A stretch of 64,000 nucleotides of DNA, taken from positions 71,584 through 135,583 of the forward strand of contig DATATB010000090.1 in the NCBI GenBank assembly GCA_036268995.1, in the 5' to 3' direction. The notes under the pieces were generated by a model. That model saw only the letters and a list, made by a program, of their open reading frames with translations, had not been told where the DNA came from and ran no database searches. A program made the translations under genes and the position numbers. Of this stretch, positions 40,409 through 49,876 are shown piece by piece (positions within the stretch are counted from its first letter, which is position 1; each line of letters begins with the position of its first letter). Source of the stretch: DATATB01 sp036268995. Its GTDB lineage: Bacteria; Planctomycetota; Planctomycetia; Pirellulales; PNKZ01.

Positions 40409-40843
40409 ATGAAAACGTTCATGGCCAAGCCGGGCGAAATCGAGCAAAAGTGGTGGCTGGTCGACGCGACCGACAAGGTCGTCGGCCGGCTGGCCTCGGA
40501 TATCGCCATGGTGCTGATGGGCAAGCATCGGCCCACGTACACGCCGCACGTCGATACGGGCGATTTCGTCGTCGTGATCAACGCCGAAAAGGTCGCCTTC
40601 ACCGGCAACAAGTGGCAGCAGAAGGAATACACCTGGTACACCGGCTGGACGCGGCTGCGGAGCGAGAAGGCCGCCGAGCGGCTGGCGCGCCAGCCCGAGG
40701 AAATTCTCACCGAGGCCGTGCGGCGGATGCTGCCCAAGAACAAGTTGGCCTTCAAGATGCTGAACAAGCTCAAGGTCTACGCGGGCAGCGAGCATCCGCA
40801 CCAGGCGCAAGTGCCCGAGCCCAAGGAATTGGGCGTCAAGTAA
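40409..40843 (+). CDS. rplM: 50S ribosomal protein L13
   Basis: 144 residues, the normal size. The opening W-W-L-V-D-A-T-D-K-V-V-G-R-L-A-S-D-I-A, G-K-H-R-P-T-Y-T-P-H-V-D-T-G-D and the end K-L-K-V-Y-A-G-S-E-H-P-H-Q-A-Q are those of L13. It binds 23S rRNA early in large-subunit assembly. Followed after 39 bp by rpsI, the usual pair. Confidence 0.97.
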   Translation: MKTFMAKPGEIEQKWWLVDATDKVVGRLASDIAMVLMGKHRPTYTPHVDTGDFVVVINAEKVAFTGNKWQQKEYTWYTGWTRLRSEKAAERLARQPEEILTEAVRRMLPKNKLAFKMLNKLKVYAGSEHPHQAQVPEPKELGVK

Positions 40844-40882
40844 CCGATCACTGATATCACTACCGGCTAGCGAAGGAAAGTT

Positions 40883-41299
40883 ATGGCAACCGTAGCGAGT
40901 CCGAAACACGCGGGCGGCGACGCCCTGGGCACCGGCCGCCGCAAGACCTCCGTGGCCCGCGTGCGCATCCGCGCCGGCGGCGGCAAGATCGAAGTCAACG
41001 GCCGGCCGTTCGAAGAATACTTCGTCAACGAGAAGGACCGCAACGACGTGCTTAAGCCGTTGACCAGCGCCGACCGGGCCTCGAGCGTCGACGTGGTGAT
41101 CAAGGTCCACGGCGGCGGCATCTCGGGCCAATCGGGAGCGGCCAAGCTGGGCATCGCCCGGGCACTCAAGCTCTTCGATACGGGCGTGGAAGACGTGCTA
41201 CGGCAGAACAACCTGCTGACGCGCGACGGCCGCATGAAAGAGCGCAAGAAGTACGGCCTGCGCGGCGCCCGCCGCGGCACGCAGTTCTCGAAGCGCTAA
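40883..41299 (+). CDS. rpsI: 30S ribosomal protein S9
   Basis: 138 residues ending in the universal S-K-R tail that reaches the P-site tRNA. Also seen: T-G-R-R-K-T-S-V-A-R-V, G-G-I-S-G-Q-S-G-A-A-K-L-G-I-A-R-A-L and L-L-T-R-D-G-R-M-K-E-R-K-K-Y-G. AAGGAAAG lies just before the ATG. Cotranscribed with rplM and closed by a strong terminator. Confidence 0.97.
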   Translation: MATVASPKHAGGDALGTGRRKTSVARVRIRAGGGKIEVNGRPFEEYFVNEKDRNDVLKPLTSADRASSVDVVIKVHGGGISGQSGAAKLGIARALKLFDTGVEDVLRQNNLLTRDGRMKERKKYGLRGARRGTQFSKR

Positions 41300-41326
41300 A
41301 CGCCGATTTCGGCGGCAACCGAATGC

Positions 41327-41361
41327 AAAAGCCCAGGGGTTGCAACCCCTGGGCTTTTTTT
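41327..41361 (+). terminator. intrinsic terminator of rplM-rpsI
   Basis: A perfect palindrome, AAAAGCCCAGGGGTTG and its complement, followed by a run of seven T. Also able to act on the convergent protease gene. Confidence 0.92.
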
Positions 41362-41450
41362 GTGCGCTGGTTTAGTGGGGGGCGCGGGGGGACTCCCCGG
41401 ACTTACGTCCTGGGGCTCGCCTACGCGCTGGCGCGGCTCGGCCGCCCGAT

Positions 41451-43496
41451 TTAGCGCGCGGCGAGCTTGGACTGTTGGAGGAAATCGAGCGTGATGCTGA
41501 TGACCTCGTTGCCGTAGAAGTTCCGCTCGAAAATCGGACGATGGGGATCGTTCTGTTCGTCGCGGTCCTTCTCCTGCTCTTTGTCCATGTCCAGCTCCGC
41601 ACGCTCGGCTAGGAACTTCTTTTCGTTGAGCGTGACGGTCTTGCGGGCTTTTTGCTCGTGGTAGCGCTTGATGTTGCGCAGGACCTTATCGAAATCGGTA
41701 GACGTTTTCTGCCGTTCCTTCGTCAGCTCGGTGAGCCGGTCGATCTTGCCCTGGTCAACCATGTTCACCTTGTCGTAGGGGACCGCATCGATGCGATCGA
41801 AGGGCAACGCGTACTCCAGATCGGCTTCGCCGACGTCCAACTCGGCCGTGAGCGAGGGAAGCGGCACGTCGGCCCGCACACCGCGGTTCTGCGTGCTGTC
41901 GCCGTCGGGACGATAGAACTGCTGCATGGTGAGCTTCAGCGCGCCCAGCGAGGGGGCGTTGGGAATCTGGAACAGTTGCCGGCCGAGATCGAGCAGGCTT
42001 TGGACCGTGCCTTTGCCGTGCGTCGAGCGGTCGCCGACGATCAGCCCGCGACGATAGTCCTGGATAGCGCCGGCGAAGATTTCGCTGGCGCTCGCGCTGA
42101 ACTTGCTGGTGAGCACGACCAGCGGCCGGTCCCATTTCACGCCGCGGTCCAGGTCGTTGTAGACCTGCTTTTTGCCGTCCTTGTCCTTGACTTGGACAAT
42201 CGGGCCTTCGTCGATGAACAGGCCGGTGAGGTTGATGGCTTCGGTCAGCGAGCCGCCGCCGTTGCGGCGCAGGTCGAGGATCAGGGCGTCGACGTTCTTG
42301 TCGTTGAACTCATCCAGCAGCTTGCCCACGTCGCGGGTCGTGCTGCGGAAGTCGGGGCGATTGTGCCGCGCGCCTTCCATGTCCATGTAGAAGCTGGGCA
42401 AGTCGATCACGCCCACCTTGATGGTCTGTCCGCCCCGCTTTTCCTCGAAGATCTGGCCGCGGGCCTCGCTATCGGTCAGCTCGATCTGGGCGCGGGTGAT
42501 TTCGTAGACCTGCTTTTCGCCCTTGCCCAGCGGCAGGACTTCCAGCCGCACGATGGTGCCGCGCTTGCCGCGGATCAGCTTAACCACGTCCGACAGCTTC
42601 ATGTCGACCACGTCGACCATTTCGCCGTCTTTGCCTTGGGCCACGCCCGTGATTTTGTCCTCGGCCTTGAGCCGCTTGTCCTTATCGGCGGCGCCGCCGG
42701 GAATGATCTTGTTGACCATGGTAAATCCGTCCTCGAATTGCAACTGCGCGCCGATGCCGTCCAACTCGAGCTTCATCTGAATCTCGAAGTTGTCCAACGT
42801 ACTGGGCGACATGTAAGTCGAGTGCGGGTCGTACGAGGTGGTCAGCGAGGTCAGGTACATCTCCAGCAGTTCGTCGTGGTCGGTCTGGTGCATCCGCTTG
42901 ACGAAGCTGTGGTACCGCCGCGAGAGTTTCTTGCTGGCCTCGTCGCCTTCGGTCTTGTCGGCCTTGAGCACCAGCAGGTCGTATTTCACCCGCTTGCGCC
43001 ACAAGTCGCGGGCTTCGTCGGGCGTGCGGGCGTACTTGGCGGCTTCGGGATCCGAAACCATGCCTTCGTCCGCGTCGAAGTCGAGCTTCGCCGCCAGAAA
43101 CTCGTCGGCATATTTCACCCGCTCGTCGACTCGCTTGAGGAACGTGCGAAACACGTCGTGCCCCAGCGCCACGTCGCCGCGGCGCACCTGATGAATCAGC
43201 TCATCGGTGCGGGCCATGAAGTTGTCGGCATCGGACTGAAAAAAGTAGAGCTTCCAGGGATCGAGCGTTTTGAGGTAGAGCGTGATGCAGCGCGTGGCGA
43301 TCTCGCCGTCCAACGGATGCCGGGTCAGGTGTTCGCTGCGCATCAGCGAGGTGACGGCGAGCGTCACCTGGCGATCGGTGGCCGTTTGGCCCTCGATATC
43401 GGCATGGCAGACGCTGTAGATCAAACAGCCGAACACCAACAGGCCTGTGGCGGAAAGCGTGCGCATACGACTCGATGCAAAGGGGAAACGGCTCAT
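41451..43496 (-). CDS. prc: tail-specific (C-terminal-processing) protease, S41 family
   Basis: 681 residues with an N-terminal signal/anchor. Order: N-terminal helical domain (to about residue 230), PDZ (G-I-G-A-Q-L-Q, I-I-P-G-G-A-A), S41 catalytic core and the C-terminal extension typical of the long Prc/Tsp type. The Ser nucleophile is in S-K-F-S-A-S-A-S-E-I-F and the general-base Lys in S-T-H-G-K-G-T-V-Q; both match E. coli Prc. It should trim C termini of periplasmic proteins. ATG at 43496 follows GGAAGGA. Tandem 17-bp repeats lie upstream. Confidence 0.9.
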   Translation of the reverse strand: MSRFPFASSRMRTLSATGLLVFGCLIYSVCHADIEGQTATDRQVTLAVTSLMRSEHLTRHPLDGEIATRCITLYLKTLDPWKLYFFQSDADNFMARTDELIHQVRRGDVALGHDVFRTFLKRVDERVKYADEFLAAKLDFDADEGMVSDPEAAKYARTPDEARDLWRKRVKYDLLVLKADKTEGDEASKKLSRRYHSFVKRMHQTDHDELLEMYLTSLTTSYDPHSTYMSPSTLDNFEIQMKLELDGIGAQLQFEDGFTMVNKIIPGGAADKDKRLKAEDKITGVAQGKDGEMVDVVDMKLSDVVKLIRGKRGTIVRLEVLPLGKGEKQVYEITRAQIELTDSEARGQIFEEKRGGQTIKVGVIDLPSFYMDMEGARHNRPDFRSTTRDVGKLLDEFNDKNVDALILDLRRNGGGSLTEAINLTGLFIDEGPIVQVKDKDGKKQVYNDLDRGVKWDRPLVVLTSKFSASASEIFAGAIQDYRRGLIVGDRSTHGKGTVQSLLDLGRQLFQIPNAPSLGALKLTMQQFYRPDGDSTQNRGVRADVPLPSLTAELDVGEADLEYALPFDRIDAVPYDKVNMVDQGKIDRLTELTKERQKTSTDFDKVLRNIKRYHEQKARKTVTLNEKKFLAERAELDMDKEQEKDRDEQNDPHRPIFERNFYGNEVISITLDFLQQSKLAAR

Positions 43497-43596
43497 TACG
43501 TATCCTTCCGCGAGGCGAGGCAATTGCGGGTTTTGAGGGAAGCTTAACGAATTTGCGGCCCGAGTCAGCCCGGCGGCAAAGCGGCAGGCCGATTCA

Positions 43597-43645
43597 CACT
43601 AATTCCTGACAAACACTAATCGCTGACAAATTGGTCCCTGACAAA
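43597..43645. repeat. tandem 17-bp repeats upstream of prc
   Basis: CACTAATTCCTGACAAA and CACTAATCGCTGACAAA are adjacent, followed by a partial third copy ending CCTGACAAA. On the minus strand each reads TTTGTCAG, giving three phased TTGTCA boxes about 100-150 bases upstream of the protease start. Possibly a regulator-binding array or stacked -35 boxes. Confidence 0.65.
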
Positions 43646-43796
43646 ATGCCGCCACGAGCCGCGCCGGCCGTGGTGGTAAATCGATTAAGTTCTCGAAACA
43701 TAAAGAGTTAAACACGATGCTATACATTCTCTGCCAGCGAAGCAAGATCAGCTTAAACTAGGGTGCGGAGGGAATCCGCGCGGTTGATTCATGGGT

Positions 43797-44624
43797 TCAT
43801 GCCGAATTGGCAGCCAGCCCGGCCGCCTGGAGCGCCGCGGAGACGAGCAAGGGGTGAGGCCCCAGCGGACCGACGCCGATCCAGGCCTTGTCCGAGCTTT
43901 GGCCTGACAACTGGCTTACGGCCGCCACCACCCGATCATATAGCGCGCCGTGGAACAACAGGTGCGGCTGGACGACGATGCGGCGAAATGCTGAGTTCGC
44001 CGCCCGCGCCAGTGCGACTTCCAGCGATGGCTCGCACATGGCCAGGAAACAGGTTTCGATCCCGCCCAATGGGGTGCGCTGGCCGCGCAGGGCGGCAAAG
44101 CGGAAGAGTTCCTGCGTGGCTTCCGGATCGTTGCTGCCGCGGCCCACGAGCAGCAGCAGCGTGTCGTCGGCATCGTAGCCCGGCTGGCGATTGACGACCT
44201 CGCAAAATCGCAGGGCCGAAAGCGCCACCAGGTCGCTCTGGCAGTTAAGCACCGGCCGCAGCGCGAAGCTGACCCCCGCGTACTGGGGAATCACGGACTC
44301 CAGTATGCGTGGAAGATCGAGCTTGGCATGGCCAGCCGCAAACAATAACAGCGGAAGCACATGCACCTGCTGGGCGCCGCGCTCGACGGTGCGCTCAATG
44401 GCCAGGACCACGTCGGGAGCCGCCATTTCCAGAAACGCGGGCTCGATCACCCAACCCGGCAACTGCTTGGCGATCTGGCCCACCGTCTCGAAGAACTCTG
44501 CCTTGCCCAAAACATCGAGCGTGCCATGTCCCACGACGACCAGCCCCTGCGTGGCGGTAGCGGTCGGATCGCCGCCGAACTGCGGCGGCCGCTCCGGAAT
44601 CGTGACGCTGGGAGTGCGAGTCAC
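43797..44624 (-). CDS. CbiX/SirB-type sirohydrochlorin chelatase family protein
   Basis: About 275 residues built of two chelatase-like halves. The first has V-V-V-G-H-G-T and L-P-L-L-L-F-A-A-G-H, the metal and active-site His of the family; the second has the variant L-L-V-G-R-G-S-N and V-Q-P-H-L-L-F-H-G. It would insert Co or Fe into sirohydrochlorin for cobalamin or siroheme. GTG at 44624 is preferred as AAGGA lies 7 bases before it; an ATG at 44768 adds residues with no family match. No other cobalamin genes in view. Follows flbD after more than 300 bp. Confidence 0.8.
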   Translation of the reverse strand: MTRTPSVTIPERPPQFGGDPTATATQGLVVVGHGTLDVLGKAEFFETVGQIAKQLPGWVIEPAFLEMAAPDVVLAIERTVERGAQQVHVLPLLLFAAGHAKLDLPRILESVIPQYAGVSFALRPVLNCQSDLVALSALRFCEVVNRQPGYDADDTLLLLVGRGSNDPEATQELFRFAALRGQRTPLGGIETCFLAMCEPSLEVALARAANSAFRRIVVQPHLLFHGALYDRVVAAVSQLSGQSSDKAWIGVGPLGPHPLLVSAALQAAGLAANSA

Positions 44625-44933
44625 CGCAGGGTCCTTGAGAAGCTTCGAGAATTGCCGATCGGCGCGGACGACACGCTTGTATTCTAGTTGCCGCCAGCAG
44701 CCGGGGACATGGCCGGCCGGCAATTGCCGACTGGCCTGGGGCGTCCCAAAAGTGGGCTGCCGGTGCACTTCGTGCTACGCAAGCAAGGTCGCCGGGGTTC
44801 GCGTATGCGCCATCATGGCGGCGAAAGGGCAGCGCATGACGCGCACTTTTTTGCAAAACGGCACGGGCCTTGGGGAGACAGGCATCCCGAGGGCCGAAAG
44901 CTGCGTCGCGTTTTACGCGCGGTTCCCGGAGGT

Positions 44934-45146
44934 TCAGGAGCTCGCAGCGAAGTGCGGCGCGGGGAGCAGTTGTTTCGCCCGCTGATAGTCGAGGGCGCGG
45001 CGCATGACTTCGTCCATCGATTCGCGCACCACGAGCCGATCGCCACTGGTGAGGGTGACGAACGTGTCGGGGCGGCGCTCGACGTAGCGGATCAGGTCGG
45101 CGTTGACCACGAACTCTTCACCGCTGAGATGCGTGAGCTTGATCAT
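44934..45146 (-). CDS. flbD: flagellar FlbD family protein
   Basis: 70 residues, M-I-K-L-T-H-L-S-G-E-E-F-V-V-N, with I-R-Y-V-E-R-R-P-D-T-F-V-T-L-T-S-G and V-R-E-S-M-D-E-V: the short FlbD/SwrD family found after flgE and before the stator genes in many phyla. In Bacillus the family supports flagellar power. Starts 18 bp after the flgE stop. Last flagellar gene seen here; motA and motB do not follow. Confidence 0.85.
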   Translation of the reverse strand: MIKLTHLSGEEFVVNADLIRYVERRPDTFVTLTSGDRLVVRESMDEVMRRALDYQRAKQLLPAPHFAASS

Positions 45147-45164
45147 GGGCGGCCCTGGTTACCG

Positions 45165-47651
45165 TCACGCTTGCTGGAGGTTCAAGAGGGCGGTCCACAA
45201 TTGGTTGGCCGTGCTGATGACCTCGGAATTGCCGCGGTACATAGTCGAGGCCGAGATCAAGGTGATCAAGCTGGCGCTGATGTCGGTATTCGAGAGCTCG
45301 ACGGCGCCGGACACGATCGAGCCAATGCCCTCGGACGACGGTGAGGCAATCACCGGCAGGCCCGAGTTCACGCCGGCCGCAAACAGATTCTGGCCTTGCT
45401 GGACCAGCCCGTCGGGATTGGCGAAACGCGCCAACTGGACTTGCCCAAGGTTGCGCTGGGTGCCGTTGTCGAATACGCCTTGGATCGTGCCGTCGCTGGA
45501 GATGTTGAAGCTCGTGAGTTGTCCCGGCGGAAAACCATCTTGTCCGGAGGCGTTCAGGCTGCTGGCCGTGGCTGACAAACCGCTCAGGGCCGAAAAATTC
45601 AGGTTGAAGTTCAGCGGCGACGTGGCGGGCGTGTCGCTGCGGTCGACGCTCACGGTGTCGTTGGTGGCGCTGATGAAATTGCCTTGGCCGTCGAAGCTGA
45701 TCAGGCCGGTGCCCACGGCGATGTTCACGCCCGCCCCGGGCTGGTTGTCCGAAGAGTCGGCGTACCAGCGATAGGTGGTTTCGCTGCTGGTTTGCGATTG
45801 CAACTCGGCGGTGACGCGGACGTTGATTGCCTCGCCCAGCGAGTCGTAAACCACGAAGTTCGCGATGGCTCCGTTGCCGACGGCTTGCTGCGTGGTGTTG
45901 AAGGGCAGGTCAATGGGCGTGGTAGTGCCGCTAGCCGTCGTGAGTTGGAAGGCCGAAGGATTGATCGACACGGCGTTGTCCTGCCCGTTGTTGCTCACAA
46001 TCGTGATCTCGCCCTGGGCATTGATGGTCGCGCCGGGGGCGGCACCCGATGAATCGTTGGGAATGGGATTGGCGGCCGTCGAGGCATTGTTGCTTTGGAT
46101 CCCATCCGCCTGGTCGATGAAGTTCAGCAAGTCCTGAACGGTTGTGGTTGACGTAATTTTCAATGACTGGGCCGTGAGGGTGTTGGCCCCCTTCTCGCCC
46201 GTATACGTCAGCGTGCCCACCTGGAACAGGCTCTGGCTGGTTCCACCGTTGTTTTGCAGCAGGTTGGTCAGCAACGTGCTGCTGGTCGCCGGCGGCCCGG
46301 TCATGTTGAGGCTTTGGCGCGGCGCAGTCATGCCCGCCGCTGTCCCCTGGAGGACCGCGTCGCTGACGTTGTCGGTAAAGCTCAGGTTCTGCGTCGGATC
46401 GCTGGCGTTGTAGGGGAGTTCGCTCACCAGTTGGTAATCCGTCGGATCCGACGCGGTGTTGCGATAAATACGGACGGATTGCCACTGCGTGCCGTCGGGG
46501 ACGGGCAGATTGTTGAGCTGAATCCGGCCGTTCACCACGTCGACCGGGCCGATCACGGGAGTCGGCCGGCTTTCCACGCCGCTCAAGGGGTTGCCGTTGG
46601 CGTCGTCGTTGCCTGCCGGCACGTTGGCAAACGTCACGTAATAGCTGTAATCGCCGGTCAACTCGGTGGTGTTCAGCGGCGGGCTGGTGCCGGCATCGAG
46701 CGTTGCGTCGCTGGTGGTGTCGGTATACGAGCTGGCCGGATTAGAGATCGTGGTCAGCAACTTGAAGGTGCTGCCACCGGCATCGGTGCGGTAGATTTGC
46801 AACGACGAATAATTGGAGTCGGTCGGCAAATTCGAAAGCGTCACCGTATTGTCGGTGGCGCCGGTCGTCACGGTGACGGCCGCCGAAGGCGTGCTTTGCG
46901 TCGTGCCGTTGGCGTCCTCGAAGACAAATTCGTACTGATACTGCGCGCTGCTGGACAGGCCGCCAGTCCCAGTGCTGGACGCCGTGGTGACGTTCGTGGT
47001 GTTGGGCGTATCGGCCACCGCGACGGTGGTGCCGGAGGCCGGGGCCGAGTACGATGCGTCGCCCAAGGATCCCGTCTGAATGATCTGTGCGGTCGTGGCC
47101 ACGGTGCCCGTGGCCGACAGCGTGCCTTCCATCGTCACGTTCTGGGTCGCGTGGGCGACGGCCGTCGAGCCCAGCGGAATGCTCAGTGCTTGGAGCTGCG
47201 TGGCTTGGATGTTGAAACTGCTGTCGACGCCGTAGCCCAGCACCAGGTTGCCGCTGGCGTCGGTGAGCTGATTCTGGGAGTTGAGTTTGAACTGGCCGTC
47301 GCGGGTATAAAGTTGCTGCCCGCCGGCCGTTTGCACGGCGAAGAAGCCGTCGCCTTGGATCGCGAGGTCCGCCGAATCGGACGTGGTCTGCAGCGTGCCC
47401 TGCGAAAAGTCCGGGTCCACCGAGGCGACTTCCACGCCCAACCCGGTCTGGACCGGGTCCGACCCTCCGTCGCCGTCGCTCGGAGCCGTGCCCACGCTCA
47501 GTGTCTGGGAGAACTGGGTGGCAAACTCGACGTTCGACGCCTTGAAGCCGACGGTGTTGGCGTTGGCAACGTTGTTGCCAGCCACGTCGATCATGGTTTC
47601 GCTGGCCGCCATGCCAGACAGTGCCGTGCTGAATACACTCGAGAGACTCAT
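45165..47651 (-). CDS. flgE: flagellar hook protein FlgE, enlarged
   Basis: About 828 residues, twice the E. coli length. The N terminus has the FlgE/FlgG opening with A-N-A-N-T-V-G-F-K-A-S and the C terminus the usual S-A-S-T-M-Y-R-G-N-S-E-V-I-S-T-A helix that packs in the core. Residues about 237-434 hold two related ~95-residue beta segments, each with an N-L-P..I-Y-R core and a closing D-T/N-V/T-S-D-A, of Fn3-like type. The insert would lie on the hook surface. The ATG at 47651 is the family start. Confidence 0.88.
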   Translation of the reverse strand: MSLSSVFSTALSGMAASETMIDVAGNNVANANTVGFKASNVEFATQFSQTLSVGTAPSDGDGGSDPVQTGLGVEVASVDPDFSQGTLQTTSDSADLAIQGDGFFAVQTAGGQQLYTRDGQFKLNSQNQLTDASGNLVLGYGVDSSFNIQATQLQALSIPLGSTAVAHATQNVTMEGTLSATGTVATTAQIIQTGSLGDASYSAPASGTTVAVADTPNTTNVTTASSTGTGGLSSSAQYQYEFVFEDANGTTQSTPSAAVTVTTGATDNTVTLSNLPTDSNYSSLQIYRTDAGGSTFKLLTTISNPASSYTDTTSDATLDAGTSPPLNTTELTGDYSYYVTFANVPAGNDDANGNPLSGVESRPTPVIGPVDVVNGRIQLNNLPVPDGTQWQSVRIYRNTASDPTDYQLVSELPYNASDPTQNLSFTDNVSDAVLQGTAAGMTAPRQSLNMTGPPATSSTLLTNLLQNNGGTSQSLFQVGTLTYTGEKGANTLTAQSLKITSTTTVQDLLNFIDQADGIQSNNASTAANPIPNDSSGAAPGATINAQGEITIVSNNGQDNAVSINPSAFQLTTASGTTTPIDLPFNTTQQAVGNGAIANFVVYDSLGEAINVRVTAELQSQTSSETTYRWYADSSDNQPGAGVNIAVGTGLISFDGQGNFISATNDTVSVDRSDTPATSPLNFNLNFSALSGLSATASSLNASGQDGFPPGQLTSFNISSDGTIQGVFDNGTQRNLGQVQLARFANPDGLVQQGQNLFAAGVNSGLPVIASPSSEGIGSIVSGAVELSNTDISASLITLISASTMYRGNSEVISTANQLWTALLNLQQA

Positions 47652-47733
47652 GGCCTCATGCTCCTGCTCGATGACTATCCAACCATTGCGGCCGTGTTCG
47701 CGGTTGATCGCCGTCGGCTGGCCGCGCTGGCCC

Positions 47734-48180
47734 TTACTCCGTACTTTCCGTCGGCGCCTCACTGGCCGGAATGATCTCACTCACGTTGGCCAGGGGCACC
47801 TGCTGGCTGCCGATGTTCAGCGAGGCCGCGCCATCGACCAAACTGACGCTTTCGACCGTGCCGGAAGCCGACGCGCCGGTGCTGTCGGTCCCCACGACAT
47901 ATTGATTGATCATCACGCTGGCTGCCGTCAGGCTGTCGTTGAGCGACAGCCCCGTCAACGTGCTGTTCAACTGCACGTTCGACTGGATCGTTTCCATGTC
48001 ACTGATCTGCTGCATGAGGTCCGAGTTGCTGACGGGGTCCGTCGGATCCTGGTTCTGCAACTGGGCAATCATCAGTTGCATGAAATCGCTGAGGTTCACG
48101 TCGCCAAACGGATCGCCAGAAGTCGACGAACTCGAACTGTTCGATGACGAAGAACCACTGGTGGGAGGAACGCTGCTCAT
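47734..48180 (-). CDS. flgD: flagellar hook-capping protein FlgD, short
   Basis: About 148 residues. After a Ser-rich start comes the FlgD signature F-M-Q-L-M-I-A-Q-L-Q-N-Q-D-P-T-D-P and S-D-L-M-Q-Q-I-S-D-M-E-T. It ends soon after the small beta segment V-E-S-V, and lacks the larger C-terminal Ig-like domains of E. coli FlgD. It would cap the growing hook. Lies between fliK and flgE in the standard order. Confidence 0.88.
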   Translation of the reverse strand: MSSVPPTSGSSSSNSSSSSTSGDPFGDVNLSDFMQLMIAQLQNQDPTDPVSNSDLMQQISDMETIQSNVQLNSTLTGLSLNDSLTAASVMINQYVVGTDSTGASASGTVESVSLVDGAASLNIGSQQVPLANVSEIIPASEAPTESTE

Positions 48181-48237
48181 GCCTGGTCTCGCTCTACGCT
48201 TGCTTTGCCCGCCCCTGCTCGGAACCCGCAATGGTTG

Positions 48238-49815
48238 CTAAATGACAACGTCCAACCCCGCGCTGCCGGCGGCCGAAGAACTGGACAAGCCCGTGTCGCT
48301 GACATCGCTGACCGCCGCCGTATCAAGGGGCTGCGACACTCGCCGCGCCGGCGCGCTCTGGTCGAAATCGCGGTTGGGCGTCTGGGACGAACCATCCGGC
48401 GATTGGCCCATCAAGCCCACGTCGAACCGCATGACTTTAATGTCCTGCTGCTGCAGCCGATCGCGCAGCGCCGGCAGGTTCTCCAGCAGCGTGTCGCGCG
48501 CAGCCGGCGTCTCGGCGTCCAGCCGGGCGTTCATCTGCCCGCCGTCCACCTTGATTTCGATGCGCACCGATCCCAATTCCGGCGGGCTCAATCGCAGCTT
48601 GATCGAACCGTCGTTCGCGGAGTTGGCACTTTGAAACGCGCGGGCCACGCGCTGCACGAGCCGCAGGCGATTGCCGTCGCTGAGCGTGGGACTCGCGCCC
48701 GACGCGTTTCCGGCCGAGGCCGAATGCGAACGATTGGCCGCTGCGGCATCAACTGCTCCGGAAACGAGAGGCGCAGTGTTCGCCGCGCTCGTAGCGGCAG
48801 TAGAGTTCTGGCCTGGCGAACTGCTCGTGGCACTCGAAGTTGCCGTCGAAGCCGAACCGTCTTGGGCGGCGGTTGCCGCAGCCGCGGGAGCCGTGTGCGT
48901 CGTCGCTGCGACGGGGGCCGATGCCAACATGCCGACCACCGCGTCGGCCATGGCGCTGGCAGTCGACTGCACCGCTGATGCCGGAGTCGTTTGCGTGCCG
49001 GCCACCGGGTTGTTCGCAATGGACTGTGAGTAACCGCTGGTGACGCTCTGTCCGTAAGTAGGCAGCAACCCGCTTGCCGCCAGCGCGGCCGCATTACTAT
49101 CGGAACCAGAGGTAGCCGATGCTGACTGGGACGCAGGGGCCCGTGCGCCGCCAGTGGCTGGCAGCGAAGAGGAGCGCCCCGCGGACTTGGCGGTCGCCTG
49201 CGCCACCAGCGTCAGAGTGCTGGTGGTTTGCGCCACGGATTTGCCGCTGGCCGCCGAGTCCCCGATGACCGGCTCGTCGGTTTCGGCTGCGGTTCCGGTT
49301 CCAGCCGCCGGTTTGGCAGCCGGCGTCGTCTGGCTGACCACGGGTTGCGGGATCGAAAACAGCAAGGCCGTCGGAATTTGGCCTGCGCCGTTGTCGATAT
49401 GCGTCCCGGTTTGCGAGTCGCTGCCGGGTTTGGTGGCCGTCGAAGAATCAGTCGGCGCTGCGGTCTTGGACGAGGCCTGGTCGGTGGCCGTCGTCGTGGA
49501 AGTCGACGAATCGGCCGTCGAGGTTTTGGCCGTACCGTCCGGCGGCGAAGAATCCGTGGCCGCCGAGTTGCTGGCCGCCGGGGTTTGCGCGGCTGCTTGC
49601 GCACCCGTGGTGCTGGCGCTGCCGCTGGCGGGGCTGTTGTTCGATGATTGGCCGGCCGAGGGCGCCGGGTTGGGATTACTGGCCCCGTTATTCGACGGGA
49701 GTGCCCGCTGCAAGTGGCCGCCGAAGGAGTCGTCCGGGTTCGAGGGCGCATTGGCCGGCGAAGGGACCGCGGGGCCGACCGAGCTGGCCGAAATATCCGC
49801 GCTGACCTGCACCAC
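48238..49815 (-). CDS. fliK: flagellar hook-length control protein FliK
   Basis: About 525 residues. The first 400 are Ala/Ser/Thr/Pro-rich and disordered, as usual for the ruler part. The C-terminal domain (about 400-490) has the family core L-R-L-S-P-P-E-L-G-S-V-R-I-E-I-K and R-L-D-A-E-T-P-A-A-R, followed by L-R-D-R-L. The GTG at 49815 is preferred, with AAGGA 7 bases before it; a TTG at 49848 is the alternative. Switches export from hook to filament proteins. Confidence 0.85.
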   Translation of the reverse strand: MVQVSADISASSVGPAVPSPANAPSNPDDSFGGHLQRALPSNNGASNPNPAPSAGQSSNNSPASGSASTTGAQAAAQTPAASNSAATDSSPPDGTAKTSTADSSTSTTTATDQASSKTAAPTDSSTATKPGSDSQTGTHIDNGAGQIPTALLFSIPQPVVSQTTPAAKPAAGTGTAAETDEPVIGDSAASGKSVAQTTSTLTLVAQATAKSAGRSSSLPATGGARAPASQSASATSGSDSNAAALAASGLLPTYGQSVTSGYSQSIANNPVAGTQTTPASAVQSTASAMADAVVGMLASAPVAATTHTAPAAAATAAQDGSASTATSSATSSSPGQNSTAATSAANTAPLVSGAVDAAAANRSHSASAGNASGASPTLSDGNRLRLVQRVARAFQSANSANDGSIKLRLSPPELGSVRIEIKVDGGQMNARLDAETPAARDTLLENLPALRDRLQQQDIKVMRFDVGLMGQSPDGSSQTPNRDFDQSAPARRVSQPLDTAAVSDVSDTGLSSSSAAGSAGLDVVI

Positions 49816-49876
49816 GGCGTAGTCCTTGGATTGCGGTTTACGACTCAACTCAAACCAGGCCCGCCGCCACGCCGCT

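Noticed and set aside
46254..47774. 506-codon plus-strand open frame
   Set aside because: Antisense to flgE, His/Arg/Gly-rich without any domain.
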